From positions 5,315,187 through 5,379,186 of the forward strand of contig NZ_LN831776.1 in NCBI RefSeq assembly GCF_000981585.1: DNA of 64,000 nt, read 5' to 3'. This DNA comes from Paenibacillus riograndensis SBR5. GTDB lineage: Bacteria; Bacillota; Bacilli; Paenibacillales; Paenibacillaceae. Below are positions 34,215 to 44,114 of the stretch, in pieces. The notes beneath the pieces are model-generated. The model worked only from the letters and a program-made list of their open reading frames with translations. It was not told the DNA's origin and ran no database searches. The position numbers were made by a program, and so were the translations under genes. Within the stretch, counting starts at the first letter, position 1. Every line of letters starts with the position of its first letter.

Positions 34215-35114
34215 TTATTTGCCCGAACGCAACCGTGGATCAAGCACATCCCGGAACCCGTCGCCGAGCAGATTAAAGCCAAGAATCGAGGTGGCAATCC
34301 CGAGGCCCGGGAAGGTGACCAGCCACCATTGGCCGGAGATAATATACTCCCGGCCTTCCGAGATCATCGCGCCCCACTCGGCGATCGGAGGTTTGACGCC
34401 TAGGCCGAGAAAGCTGAGGCTCGATGCCGTCAGGATGGCGAAGCCCATTCCCAGCGTGGCCTGTACCATCAGCGGGGCGAGGGCGTTTGGGAGAATATGC
34501 CGGTAAAGAATTACCGAGTTCTTCACCCCGATGGCCCGGCTCGCTTCCACATATTCCTTTTCCCGGAGCGAGACGGTCTGGCCGAACATCAGCCGCGCAA
34601 ACTCCGGAATGCCGACGATGCCCACGGCGATCATCGCACTGGTCAGGCCCGCCCCGATGGAAGCAGCGATCGCCATGGACAGTACAAGCGACGGAAAGGA
34701 GAGCAGAACATCCATCAGACGCATGATAATCGTTCCGGTCCTCCCACCGTAGTAGGCAGCTACCCCGCCAAGCGGGACCCCGATCAGAAACGAGATGGCT
34801 ACGGCGATGAGGCCGGTCCAGATGCTGATTCGTGCTCCGTAGAGCACCCGGCTGAAAATATCCCGTCCGAAGTTGTCCGTTCCGAACCAATGGCTGCCGG
34901 AAGGTGCCTGCAATTTGTTCGCCATGTCTGTCAGATAGGGATCATGCGGAGCAATCCATGGTGCGATCAGCGCGGTCACGGTCCAGATCACAATGAGGAC
35001 AAGGCCGATTGCGGCAAGCCGGTTATGCAGAAGCAGGCGGATCAGTGTTTTGGGTTTGTGAGCAGCTGCGGGCGCTGAAGGACTGCCCTGGGCTGAGTGT
35101 GCTGCCGTGCTCAA
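34215..35114 (-). CDS. Peptide ABC transporter permease (DppC/OppC type)
   Basis: 299 residues. A soluble N-terminus is followed by about six transmembrane helices. The HWFGTDNFGRDIFSRVLYGA motif and the EAA loop (EYVEASRAIGVKNSVILYRH) identify the DppC subfamily. It starts at TTG 35114 behind AGGAGGAG, 21 bases after the DppB-type permease, and forms the second half of the membrane channel. The C-terminus DGFRDVLDPRLR is typical and confirms full length. Confidence 0.93.
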   Translation of the reverse strand: MSTAAHSAQGSPSAPAAAHKPKTLIRLLLHNRLAAIGLVLIVIWTVTALIAPWIAPHDPYLTDMANKLQAPSGSHWFGTDNFGRDIFSRVLYGARISIWTGLIAVAISFLIGVPLGGVAAYYGGRTGTIIMRLMDVLLSFPSLVLSMAIAASIGAGLTSAMIAVGIVGIPEFARLMFGQTVSLREKEYVEASRAIGVKNSVILYRHILPNALAPLMVQATLGMGFAILTASSLSFLGLGVKPPIAEWGAMISEGREYIISGQWWLVTFPGLGIATSILGFNLLGDGFRDVLDPRLRSGK

Positions 35115-35135
35115 TCTAATCTCCTCCTTGTCTGT

Positions 35136-36146
35136 TTATTCATAGCGGATCCGCGGATCAATCAGGCCGTAGATCAGATCAACCGCCAGGTTGATGCCGC
35201 AGTAGAGGATGGCGCTGACCAGCGTAAAGGCTTGAATCGGCGCATAATCCGCAGCCAGAATGGAGTCCGTAACATAGCCGCCGATACCCGGCCAGGAAAA
35301 GATGGTCTCGGTGATCACCGCGCCTCCCATCAGATAACCAAACTGCAATCCGAGTACCGTCAGCGTTGGAATCAGAGCGTTGACCAGCGCGTGCTTGTAA
35401 ATAACGGCGGATTCCTTGAGTCCTTTGGCCCGGGCGGTACGGACGAAGTCCTGATCGACGACCTCCAGCATGCTGGAGCGGGTCATCCGGGCCACAATGG
35501 CCATCGTGCCTGTGCTAAGGCAAATCGCCGGAAGCACCAGGTGGACGATACTGCTTTTTAGCGCAACCATATCTCCCGATAAAATGCTGTCCAAAACATA
35601 CAATCCGGTAATATGCGACGGCGGATTCAAGTCCCCGCTGATTCGCCCCATCGGAGCAGGCGCCCAGCCAAGAATGGAATAAAAGATATAAATGAACATC
35701 AGACCGAGCCAGAAGATTGGTACACAAGCGCCTATCAGTGAAAAGACACGTGAGATATGGTCCAGAACCGACTCCTTGCGGGTAGCAGCGATAATGCCTA
35801 CAGGAATCGCCACCAGAATAGCGATCAGAATGCTCGCAATCGTCAGCTCCAGCGTCGCCGGGAACCGCGTGGCCAGATCACTTGCGACCGAATGCCCCGT
35901 ATGATAGGCGTAGCCGATATTCCCCTGGAACAGCTGTCCGAAATAACTGAAGAATTGAATGTACAGCGGCTTGTCCAGTCCCATGTCCTGGCGGATTTTG
36001 TTGACTGTCTCCTCCGGGGCCTGTTCCCCGGCCAGCATGATTGCAGGATCGCCCGGCAATACTCTGGAGAGAATGAACGTGATCACGATAATCCCGAGCA
36101 AGGCCGGAATCATCTGCGCCAGTCTTTTTAATGTGTAAGCAAACAA
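35136..36146 (-). CDS. Peptide ABC transporter permease (DppB/OppB type)
   Basis: 336 residues with six transmembrane segments. Family motifs include the N-terminal TLKRLAQMIPALLGIIVITF, LPGDPAIMLAG, and an EAA loop DFVRTARAKGLKESAVIYKH. It is the first gene of the uptake operon (permeases, binding protein, peptidase, two ATPases). It starts at TTG 36146 with GGGGGTTG upstream. It lies downstream of and in the same direction as the PucR-type regulator, from which a terminator separates it. Confidence 0.93.
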   Translation of the reverse strand: MFAYTLKRLAQMIPALLGIIVITFILSRVLPGDPAIMLAGEQAPEETVNKIRQDMGLDKPLYIQFFSYFGQLFQGNIGYAYHTGHSVASDLATRFPATLELTIASILIAILVAIPVGIIAATRKESVLDHISRVFSLIGACVPIFWLGLMFIYIFYSILGWAPAPMGRISGDLNPPSHITGLYVLDSILSGDMVALKSSIVHLVLPAICLSTGTMAIVARMTRSSMLEVVDQDFVRTARAKGLKESAVIYKHALVNALIPTLTVLGLQFGYLMGGAVITETIFSWPGIGGYVTDSILAADYAPIQAFTLVSAILYCGINLAVDLIYGLIDPRIRYE

Positions 36147-36308
36147 TGAATCAACCCCCTTAAGGCTCTGTTATCTTCATATTCTCAGCCGCACCTGTGC
36201 TGCTGCCGCAGGCTCCATGTCAGGTACCATGCGGTTTTTTGAATCTCTGTAGTAGTTGTGCTAATTCTACATAGATTTTGAACCCCTCACTACGTCCCGT
36301 TCAGCTAA

Positions 36309-36337
36309 AAAAAAGCACAACCGTTTGTCGATTGTGC
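36309..36337 (-). terminator. Terminator of the PucR-type regulator gene
   Basis: On the minus strand GCACAATCG and CGGTTGTGC form a stem, followed by eight T residues. It lies about 65 bases after the stop at 36400 and before the transporter operon, whose promoter should lie in 36150-36300. Confidence 0.8.
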
Positions 36338-36399
36338 ACTACAACCATGCTTATATGTCATCTTTTCTGACGCGAAAGCCATAAAAATGTCAATCCATT

Positions 36400-37926
36400 C
36401 TATTTTTCCTGCAGGTAGTAGTAGATCAGGCACAAATGACAGACAAACTGCTCGCGCGGATCATTCAGATCAAAGCCCGTAATGTCGCGGATGCGCTCCA
36501 GTCTGTATTTGACCGAATTGCGGTGGATATAGAGGCTGTTCGCCGTCTCAATCAGGCTCCCCCGGCATTCCAGATAATGATAAAAGGTCAGCAGCATGTT
36601 GCTGTCATGCTCCTGGTCATACTGCCGCAGCTTGCCCAGCTTGCGCTCGAACAAGGCGGCAAAGCCCTCTCCGCTCAGCCCCTCCAGCAGATGATATACC
36701 TCGATCTCTTCGTAGCGGGTCACCCCGCCCGTCCCCTGGCCCAGGCGTTTGGCGACGGACAGCGCTTTGCGGGCTTCATTGTAGCTGGTCTGAATATCCC
36801 AGAGGTATTCCGGTGTCCCCACTCCCGTCCGGTAGCCGCCCAGACCTTCCGCTTTGTCCGACAGCCAGCCTTCCAGTGTCACCGCCCACGATGTTCCCTT
36901 GTCGCCGGCAACGCCGAATTTGCGGCCTTCCGGCGTCGGCAGAAACAGCACCGCCCGGTTCGAACGGAATTCCGCATGGGGGGTGACGCCGCGTTTGCGC
37001 GCTTCCTGCTCCAGCAGCCGGTTCACCGTCTCTTCATTCGGCGCAGTCTCCCCTTCAATCACGGCTACCTCCCATTTATGCTCGGGATTCATGCCCAGCT
37101 GGCGCGCCCGGCGCTCCACCTCATGCCTGGAGGGCAAAGGAGGCGTAAGCAGCTCATCAATGAAGTTGCCGCGCAGCCGGAACTCCGTATCCTCGGCTAC
37201 TTTTTTCCGCATCAGCTCCAGGGCGAACACGAGCCGGGCCTGCTCAATCCCGACCTCCTCCATATCATCCAGCTGTTCTTTATCCACCAGCAGCCTGGCT
37301 ACCGTCCGCCGGTCGACATGAATATTCCAGCTCAGCGGCCGCTCCGCCAGCGACCAGTCGAACTGGGACGGCGAAGAAACGATGATGTTCCGCTCCGTAT
37401 CCAACAGAGCTACGGGCGCTTTTAAGAAATCAGCCACATTGTCACTCACCGCCTGTATCCCGCTATTCTCCAGCACCATCGTGGTCAGTGTCCGGTAGAC
37501 TTCCTCCGCACGGCGGAGCAGCATCGCCTGGCGGCCCAGCAGCAGCTCCATGACAGGCTGTGTAATATCCGTATAGGGGATTTCCGGCGGAATCTCCACA
37601 ATCGGCAGTCCGCAGTCATTGCTCGCCTCAATCGCCCCCTGCGGAATTTCCTTGAGGAAACGCGCCGGCTTAATCGCCAGCGCCGCTGCGCCTAATTGGT
37701 CCAAGGTGTAGATCAGCTCGGTCAGCAGCGAAGGATCATGGCGGATAGAATACGCTGTGGTCAGCAGCATCACGCCTTCGCTGATCCAGCCCTTCAAATC
37801 AGGAACCTCCATAACATCCACAAATCTCACCACCCGGTCCAGCCCCTGCATCCCGCTAATCACGGTCGCTTTGGACAGAATCGGAAGCTGCATCAGCTCT
37901 CTTAAGGTTATGCCCCGGGTATTCAT
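36400..37926 (-). CDS. PucR/CdaR-family transcriptional activator
   Basis: 508 residues. The N-terminal PucR domain (ITLRELMQLPILSKATVISG, DVMEVPDLKGWISEG, GLPIVEIPPEIPYTDITQPV) is followed by a central GGDEF-like region (~residues 290-400). A C-terminal PucR HTH ends the protein (ETANSLYIHRNSVKYRLERI). Relatives activate purine, amino-acid or sugar-acid catabolism when the substrate is present. It stands directly upstream of the peptide-uptake operon and is the best candidate to control it, and perhaps the DUF1177 operon at 44.2-47.6 kb. ATG 37926 follows AGGGGGAAGGG. Confidence 0.9.
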   Translation of the reverse strand: MNTRGITLRELMQLPILSKATVISGMQGLDRVVRFVDVMEVPDLKGWISEGVMLLTTAYSIRHDPSLLTELIYTLDQLGAAALAIKPARFLKEIPQGAIEASNDCGLPIVEIPPEIPYTDITQPVMELLLGRQAMLLRRAEEVYRTLTTMVLENSGIQAVSDNVADFLKAPVALLDTERNIIVSSPSQFDWSLAERPLSWNIHVDRRTVARLLVDKEQLDDMEEVGIEQARLVFALELMRKKVAEDTEFRLRGNFIDELLTPPLPSRHEVERRARQLGMNPEHKWEVAVIEGETAPNEETVNRLLEQEARKRGVTPHAEFRSNRAVLFLPTPEGRKFGVAGDKGTSWAVTLEGWLSDKAEGLGGYRTGVGTPEYLWDIQTSYNEARKALSVAKRLGQGTGGVTRYEEIEVYHLLEGLSGEGFAALFERKLGKLRQYDQEHDSNMLLTFYHYLECRGSLIETANSLYIHRNSVKYRLERIRDITGFDLNDPREQFVCHLCLIYYYLQEK

Positions 37927-38230
37927 TGGTCCCTTCCCCCTTCTGCTGTCTTCAGTATTTCATGAATTTTCATGGAATATGCCAAACTTCAACTTCCGAA
38001 TAGTTTATCAGAATTTGTCGAATTACCACAAGCAGAATCGGCTGTGCATTCCTCTGCAAGGGGAAATGTACGTTAAGAAGAGGAATATCAATCTATAATC
38101 GTGGTCGTGGTGGGAATACGAGGTATCAGATGGAGGCATAGGAAAACGATTAATGCGGACTCAGGAGACTATTTCGTTATTTCAAACCCGGAACGCGGCG
38201 CAAATCCTCAATTAACGGATTCTGAGTCGC

Positions 38231-38278
38231 AAAAACCCGCGAAAATCCTTTTAGAATCAAGGTTTTCCGCGGGTTTTT
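38231..38278. terminator. Long bidirectional terminator in gap 37927-38384
   Basis: AAAAACCCGCG-AAAA and TTTTCCGCGGGTTTTT pair with one bulge. The stem ends in a T tract on both strands and lies 107 bases past the stop of the gene at 38385. The rest of the 458-base gap holds a dispersed element near 38145-38215 (GCGGACTCAGGAGAC, then TTAACGGATTCTGAG) and no gene. Confidence 0.8.
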
Positions 38279-38384
38279 GTGTTGAATTCAGAGCCTGCCG
38301 GACTTCCCGACAATGATCAAAAAAGAAGCCATTTTTAGACGTTGGGAAGAACTCGGAAAGAACTACAGCAGAGCCAGCCCGCCC

Positions 38385-39086
38385 CTACCATTGACCAACT
38401 TCGCATCCATCCTCACCGCTTGATTGCTCCGTTTTCTCCAGCTCTTGTAATACCTTCTCTTTCTCCCAAATCGAGTTCAGAGCGTTCAAAAAAACTTCTT
38501 CAGACTGAGCACCTGAAATGACGTATTTATTATTAAACACAAAGGTAGGTAAGCTTGAAATATTCAAATTTCTTGCCTCGGCGATGTCTGCTTTAACCGA
38601 ATCTTTATACGCATCAGATTTAAGCATTTCCGCTACATACTGTTCATTCAGCCCCGCCTCACTACCCAAGGCTACAAGTACGTTGTGGTCAGCGATATTC
38701 ATGCGTTGTGAAAGGTAGGCGCGAAAAAGGCGTTCTGTTAACTCAGCTCCCTTTCCCGCTTTATCTGCAAAATGAACCAAACGATGACCATCAAAAGTAT
38801 TAGCAATAACAACTTGATCATAACTGACATCGAATCCGGCTTCTTTTTTTATCATATTGGCTACATGTGCCTGCTTGGCTTTCAATTGTTCGACATTCAT
38901 TCCCTTTTCCTGAGCAAGTTGTTCGTTACTAAGTGTCCTGTTCTCTGCATTAGGATCGAGTTGATAACTGCGATATACAACGTCTACTTTATCCTTCATC
39001 GTAAACATGCCCAGTGCATTCTCAAATTTTCTTTTACCTATCACGCAAAAGGGGCATCCAAAATCCGACCAAATATCGATTCTCAT
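38385..39086 (-). CDS. DsbA-family oxidoreductase (FrnE-like)
   Basis: 233 residues of the thioredoxin fold. The N-terminal IDIWSDFGCPFCVIGKRKFE carries the CPFC redox motif, and the cis-proline loop (ISSLPTFVFNNKYVISGAQ) lies near residue 175. FrnE-like proteins are cytoplasmic disulfide oxidoreductases or isomerases, some tied to oxidative stress or polyketide clusters. No signal peptide is present. ATG 39086 follows GAGAGGAA. It is the last gene of the same-strand set Rrf2 regulator, MFS pump, methyltransferase and this gene, which suggests a redox- or drug-response group. Confidence 0.9.
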   Translation of the reverse strand: MRIDIWSDFGCPFCVIGKRKFENALGMFTMKDKVDVVYRSYQLDPNAENRTLSNEQLAQEKGMNVEQLKAKQAHVANMIKKEAGFDVSYDQVVIANTFDGHRLVHFADKAGKGAELTERLFRAYLSQRMNIADHNVLVALGSEAGLNEQYVAEMLKSDAYKDSVKADIAEARNLNISSLPTFVFNNKYVISGAQSEEVFLNALNSIWEKEKVLQELEKTEQSSGEDGCEVGQW

Positions 39087-39168
39087 CGTCTATTCCTCTC
39101 AATCATTTAAGAATATTTCATCTCTTAAACCCAAAGCAATAATACATTCTTAAGCCGCTCTTCCAGCC

Positions 39169-40062
39169 TCAATTCTTTCTCGTATACATGTATTGATCTT
39201 GCAACCGAATCAGTACCTTGCCATAGCGTCCTCCCTCTTGAACGACAACTTTTCCTGATGGATAGGACTGCTCCAAATAGTTGGCTACAATTCGCATATT
39301 CCGCTCATCGGCAGGTAACCGGTGATGTCCTAGCCACGTCATGACTTCCTGCAAAGCCATCTCTCCAGGGATCTCCCTAGTTTTCCCTTCTGCAGTAACC
39401 AGCGTTTCGTAGGCATATCCTTTCAGATACAGTAGGTGTAGCAAATAACCCATCTCGGTAAGTTTCGATTGATAGGATTGACCGGTAACAAGCGGCCAAA
39501 TTTCTTTAACTAGACTGTGCTCCGTATGAAGAACCGGCATACTGATATAACAGAACTTTCGAGCACACTGGAGTATCTTCTCCACGCTTTCCCAATTGTG
39601 AATGATTGGAATCATTGAAGCGAAGACAAGATCAAAGGTCTGGTTCCAGCCCATGGACGCTACATCAATGTCTTCAAACGGTTCGGGTACAATTTTCACT
39701 TGGCCTTCGGCGAAGTTTGCAACGTTTTCTTCCAGCAGCTCGATTAACGGGGGAGAGGTCTCTACTGCTGTTACACGGGCTCCCTTCTCTGCAAATGGAA
39801 CCGAGAACACGCCCGACGCCGCGCCAATATCGAGTACTGAGGCATTTTCGAATTGTACTCCTTGTCCTTCGAGCCAGCTTATAATTCGTTTGGTTCGTTG
39901 TCTTCCTTTTTCGTTAAATGATTGTTCGTTGAATACCTTGGCTTTATGGTCAAATGACCGGGTAGGATCAATTCCGCTCTTTTTCATCCTATCGATTTTC
40001 AAATCTGACTCGTCTTTCCATACCTTTTCCCACATCGCTGCATTAAAAAAATCATCGTTCAT
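39169..40062 (-). CDS. Class I SAM-dependent methyltransferase
   Basis: 297 residues. Motif I (SVLDIGAASGVFSVPFAEKG, near residue 75) and motif II (VTAVETSPPLIELLEEN) are clear; the acidic DLVFASMIPIIHNW follows. The substrate is not known; related proteins methylate small molecules. ATG 40062 has CGAGGAGA upstream. It is 56 bases after the MFS pump gene and probably cotranscribed with it. Unrelated to the partial methyltransferase at the start of the window. Confidence 0.85.
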   Translation of the reverse strand: MNDDFFNAAMWEKVWKDESDLKIDRMKKSGIDPTRSFDHKAKVFNEQSFNEKGRQRTKRIISWLEGQGVQFENASVLDIGAASGVFSVPFAEKGARVTAVETSPPLIELLEENVANFAEGQVKIVPEPFEDIDVASMGWNQTFDLVFASMIPIIHNWESVEKILQCARKFCYISMPVLHTEHSLVKEIWPLVTGQSYQSKLTEMGYLLHLLYLKGYAYETLVTAEGKTREIPGEMALQEVMTWLGHHRLPADERNMRIVANYLEQSYPSGKVVVQEGGRYGKVLIRLQDQYMYTRKN

Positions 40063-40118
40063 GATTGTTCTCCTCGCTTTCCTTAAGATTTAGAGATTTC
40101 CCTAATGGATGTCCTGAT

Positions 40119-41552
40119 TCATTCTGCCAGCTGTTCATGTTCTGGAGACTTCCCTTTACGGAGAAAAAGACCGATTCCTAACGCGATAAGCGCGACGATG
40201 ACTCCAAACCAGAACGCATTGTTGATACCGGCTGCAAGTCCTTTGGTGATCTCTGACGAAGCCGATGGGTCACTTACTCCACTCAGGTACTGCTTCTGTC
40301 CTCCCGACATAATACTGATATACAGGGCCGTACCTATTGCACCGGCCACCTGCTGCAGCGTGTTCAAGATTGCTGTCCCGTGCGGGTGCAGATTCCGTGG
40401 CAGCTGGTTAAGCCCCGTTGTTTGTGCAGGCATCATGACCAGTGCGATACCAATCATCAGCGCAATATGAACGGAGACGATGAAACCCGTGCTTGTAGCT
40501 TCATTGAAACGGGTGAATTGCCACAACGAAATGACGGCAATAGTCAGCCCCGGAATGATCAAAATGCGTGGCCCGAACTTATCAAATAGCTTACCTGAAA
40601 TCGGAGCCATAACCCCGTTGACAATCCCACCGGGAAGGAGGATTAGACCAGACTTGAATGCCGTTATCAAGAGTACACCTTGCATAAACATCGGAAGCAT
40701 GATTGCCGATGAGAAAAATGTCATCATTAGCACAAATAGCAACACAGCGACTAGCGCAAATGTCGGGTAGCGGAACGCCCGTAAATCCATGATAGGTTGC
40801 TCTAATTTGAGCTGTCTCCAGACAAACAGCAGCAACGCAACACCGCCTACCGCGATCGTCCAGATGACTTCCGGAACCGCCCACCCATGTTCGCCAGCAC
40901 TACTGAATCCGTAGACGATTCCACCGAACCCTATCGTTGACAACACGATGGATAAGAAATCTATTCGCGGTTTGGTGACCTCCGACACGTTTTTCAAAAC
41001 TGCAGCTCCTACAAAAATGGAAATTAGTGCAAATGGTATAACGAGGTAAAACAGCCAGCGCCATGAAAGTCCGTCAACGATTAGCCCCGAGATAGTCGGG
41101 CCAATCGCTGGAGCAAACATGACAACGAGCCCTAACATCCCCATTGCGCCTCCCCGCTTTTCTGGCGGATAGATGGTCATAATAACATTCATGACAAGTG
41201 GCAGCAGCATACCCGTTCCCACTGCTTGAATAATCCGACCAATCAGCAATACACTGAATACCGGCGACACTGCGGAGATCACCGTACCAATAAAAAATAA
41301 ACCCATTGCTGACAAGAATAACTGTCGGGTAGTAAACCACTGCTGCAAAATGGCCGTTATCGGAACGAGCACACCAACGACGAGCATGTAGGCGGTGGAA
41401 AGCCACTGAACCGTTGCTGCGGATGCGTCAAACGACTGCATTAATGCGGGGAGAGCATTACCCATTAGTGTCTCGTTCAAAGCGGCAACAAACATTCCGA
41501 TGATCAGCGCAAGCATGATGGGACCGCGCCTGATGTTATTTAAATCAATCAT
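40119..41552 (-). CDS. MFS multidrug efflux transporter (DHA2, EmrB/QacA-like)
   Basis: 477 residues with about 14 hydrophobic helices, as in the drug:H+ antiporter-2 family. Motifs: FVAALNETLMGNALPALMQ in helix 1 (the DHA2 motif D1 position), WLSTAYMLVVGVLVPITAIL, and the antiporter motif C-like GPTISGLIVDGLSWRWLFYL. It exports structurally diverse drugs using the proton gradient. ATG 41552 follows GGAGGAG. The Rrf2 regulator gene lies 136 bases upstream on the same strand. Confidence 0.92.
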   Translation of the reverse strand: MIDLNNIRRGPIMLALIIGMFVAALNETLMGNALPALMQSFDASAATVQWLSTAYMLVVGVLVPITAILQQWFTTRQLFLSAMGLFFIGTVISAVSPVFSVLLIGRIIQAVGTGMLLPLVMNVIMTIYPPEKRGGAMGMLGLVVMFAPAIGPTISGLIVDGLSWRWLFYLVIPFALISIFVGAAVLKNVSEVTKPRIDFLSIVLSTIGFGGIVYGFSSAGEHGWAVPEVIWTIAVGGVALLLFVWRQLKLEQPIMDLRAFRYPTFALVAVLLFVLMMTFFSSAIMLPMFMQGVLLITAFKSGLILLPGGIVNGVMAPISGKLFDKFGPRILIIPGLTIAVISLWQFTRFNEATSTGFIVSVHIALMIGIALVMMPAQTTGLNQLPRNLHPHGTAILNTLQQVAGAIGTALYISIMSGGQKQYLSGVSDPSASSEITKGLAAGINNAFWFGVIVALIALGIGLFLRKGKSPEHEQLAE

Positions 41553-41688
41553 TTAATTCTCCTCCAATTTTCTGTGTCTAAATCATTAATCCTAACCGTC
41601 ATAATACGGGAGACGAAAGTGCCCTTCATTTTCTGAAACATATCCTTTATAGACTTATAATATCCATAATAAAAGCACAAGAAGCTTA

Positions 41689-42174
41689 TCACTTCTTGTT
41701 TGCCTCATGGTTACACCGTTTGAATGCCTCATCCAATAACGATTGTATTGTTTGTTCCCGCAAATATTGGTACAGATGTTGTTCTGCACCATACATCACT
41801 TTTTCAATCAGGCAACCATTTGTTCCTAAATTTTTCTGATCTTGCAGTGTAGCCTCATCTTCTGCTAACAACCGATGCTGCTGTGAACTTGAATTGGAAC
41901 ATCTGAATAACTGCTGTCTTCCTTCAATTGCTTGAATTACATCAAGAAACGTAATCTGATCCGCTGGCCTTGCAAGCTCATATCCTCCGTTCACTCCTGG
42001 CACAGCACGTAAGATTCCATCCTGCCTCAGTTTGGATAACGTTTTGGATAAGTAACTTTCGGAGACACTAAGCGCTGAAGATAATTCCTTAATGCCGACA
42101 TTGTGGCAACGCTCCGAGTGTCCCAGATGAACCAGGGCATGTAGTGCGTAATCTGTACTTTTGGAGAATTGCAT
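41689..42174 (-). CDS. Rrf2-family transcriptional regulator
   Basis: 161 residues. The N-terminal winged helix (STDYALHALVHLG, VGIKELSSALSVSESYLSK, GVNGGYELARP) is diagnostic of Rrf2. Cysteines occur at FRCSNSS, NGCLIEK and KRCNHE; the typical three-Cys Fe-S spacing of IscR/NsrR is not obvious, so it may sense by thiol chemistry instead. It starts at ATG 42174 behind GGGGGAGG. It lies upstream of an MFS pump, methyltransferase and DsbA-like enzyme and divergent to a MATE pump, the likely targets. Confidence 0.9.
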   Translation of the reverse strand: MQFSKSTDYALHALVHLGHSERCHNVGIKELSSALSVSESYLSKTLSKLRQDGILRAVPGVNGGYELARPADQITFLDVIQAIEGRQQLFRCSNSSSQQHRLLAEDEATLQDQKNLGTNGCLIEKVMYGAEQHLYQYLREQTIQSLLDEAFKRCNHEANKK

Positions 42175-42309
42175 GTAACCTCCCCCTTAAAAAATGAAAT
42201 TAATATAGATCTATGTTATCTACAATAGATGATTAAACACCAATTTGCAATATTTTTTTAATTCAGCATTACACCGCAGCAACTTCTTCGCTATTTTTTA
42301 AATCATCTA

Positions 42310-42338
42310 TTGACAAAAGCAAAGGAATACTGTTTATA
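42310..42338 (+). promoter_or_regulatory. Candidate sigma-A promoter ahead of the MATE gene
   Basis: TTGACA (42310-42315) and TTTATA (42333-42338) are separated by 17 bases in an AT-rich gap. The start would lie near 42345, leaving an unusually long (~245 base) untranslated leader before the gene. No riboswitch motif is recognised in the leader. Confidence 0.55.
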
Positions 42339-42590
42339 TAGATATGCAATATCTTTAATGTCTTTATTTTTTAGTCAGGGAGAGATAATATGAAGTAAAG
42401 AAGACATTTCTTTTGAAAATATGTAAAGAACAGTCTGTCATGCTTTGCTTAAGAAATATTACTATATCATAATTATGGATATTAAAAGCCTTTAATATAC
42501 TTATTTAAAAATCAAAAAAGAACATGATAACGAAAATTACTTTAGGAATTTATCTCTATTGAGTATAGGCAGAAAATAGGAGGACTTATC

Positions 42591-43970
42591 ATGAGTACAT
42601 TGAACGAACAACTGGGATCGGAACCAATCAGAAAACTGCTTCTTAAATTTTCGATTCCAGCTATTGCTGGAATGCTGGTGAGTTCGCTCTACAATCTACT
42701 AGATCGCATCTTTGTTGGCAGGCTTGGCGCTCTCGCAATGACTGGGATCGGTCTCACATTGCCATTTATGACATTGCTCACAGCCTTTACCTCATTGGTT
42801 GGCATCGGCACTTCGGCTATTGTTTCCATGCGACTGGGTCAAAACAGGAAAGAAGATGCGGAAAAGGTGCTGGGCAATGCCTTCTCTATGCTCACCGTCC
42901 TTATGCTAGTAGTTACTGCAATTGGATTGATATTTAAGGAGCCCATTTTAACATTGCTTGGAGCTAGCGAATTGACAATGGGTTATGCCTCGGACTATAT
43001 TACCATAATCCTAATAGGGAGTGTTTTCCAGGGGATTGGGGCGGGCCTCAGTAATGTGATTCGGGCGGAGGGACATCCAGCCAAAGCTACAATAGTACTA
43101 GTAATTGGTACCGTACTGGATATGATTCTTAACCCACTTTTCATTTTCACCTTTAATATGGGGATTGCCGGTGCAGCATGGACGACCGTCCTGTCGGCTA
43201 CTGTAACAACTATTTTAGTCATTGCCCATTTTGTTGGTAAGAAAAGTGTTCTAAAGCTTCGTATAGTGAATTTAAAACTCAGTTTACCAATTGTTAAAGA
43301 TATTTTGAGCATTGGGCTTTCCCCATTTTTCATGCAGATTTCTGCATTTATTGTCGGTATTATTTCAAATAACGCACTCAAAACCTATGGAGGAGATGTG
43401 GCAATCGGTGCTATGACTGTTGTCAATGCTGTTATGATTTTATTCCTAATGTCAGCTATGGGAATAACACAGGGAGCCCAGCCTATTCTCGGGTTCAACT
43501 ACGGCGCACAGCAGTATGATCGTGTTAAGAAGACTCTGAAGCTGGAGTTAGCTTTAGTAACAGCCATCTGTGTACTCACCTTTTTAATGGTACAAATTTT
43601 CCCCACTGGTCTTGCCCGTATTTTGAGTAATGACTTGGAGTTGATCAACGCAGCAAGCCATGGAATGAAAATCTTCTTGCTGATGCTCCCTATTATTGGT
43701 GCACAAATTGTAGGAGCAAGTTATTTTCAAGCTGTCGGAGCAGCAAAAAAAGCTATGTTTCTTGGCTTACTAAGACAAGTAATTACTCTAATTCCAATGC
43801 TAATTATCCTCCCCAATTTTTTTGGACTGACCGGAGTTTGGGCAGCAGCACCAACTTCAGATTTCATCTCATGCAGTGTTGCCATTGTTTTTGTCGCAAG
43901 AGAGATCAAAAGACTTGGTAAAGCTGAACAACATCAAGCTGAAGTAATAGAGCATAGATCACTTTCATGA
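42591..43970 (+). CDS. MATE family efflux transporter
   Basis: 459 residues with 12 hydrophobic helices in two MatE halves. Key segments: KFSIPAIAGMLVSSLYNLLD at the start, GIGAGLSNVIRAEGHPAKAT between helices, and SAMGITQGAQPILGFNYGAQ in the second half. The family exports cationic drugs or metabolites with Na+ or H+. ATG 42591 follows AGGAGG. Codon use is more AT-rich than in the flanking peptide operons. It is divergent from the Rrf2 regulator. Confidence 0.93.
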   Translation: MSTLNEQLGSEPIRKLLLKFSIPAIAGMLVSSLYNLLDRIFVGRLGALAMTGIGLTLPFMTLLTAFTSLVGIGTSAIVSMRLGQNRKEDAEKVLGNAFSMLTVLMLVVTAIGLIFKEPILTLLGASELTMGYASDYITIILIGSVFQGIGAGLSNVIRAEGHPAKATIVLVIGTVLDMILNPLFIFTFNMGIAGAAWTTVLSATVTTILVIAHFVGKKSVLKLRIVNLKLSLPIVKDILSIGLSPFFMQISAFIVGIISNNALKTYGGDVAIGAMTVVNAVMILFLMSAMGITQGAQPILGFNYGAQQYDRVKKTLKLELALVTAICVLTFLMVQIFPTGLARILSNDLELINAASHGMKIFLLMLPIIGAQIVGASYFQAVGAAKKAMFLGLLRQVITLIPMLIILPNFFGLTGVWAAAPTSDFISCSVAIVFVAREIKRLGKAEQHQAEVIEHRSLS

Positions 43971-44114
43971 TATGACCATGTGAAGACTGCTCAACTTGGA
44001 CTATTGCCAAGGAAGGATTTTATTCGGGTATTTCTGCCTTCAACCGTTTTTTCATTTCTTAATTTTCATTCCTCAGGTCTTAATAAGGAGAATATGATGT
44101 TCATCAAATAGTGT

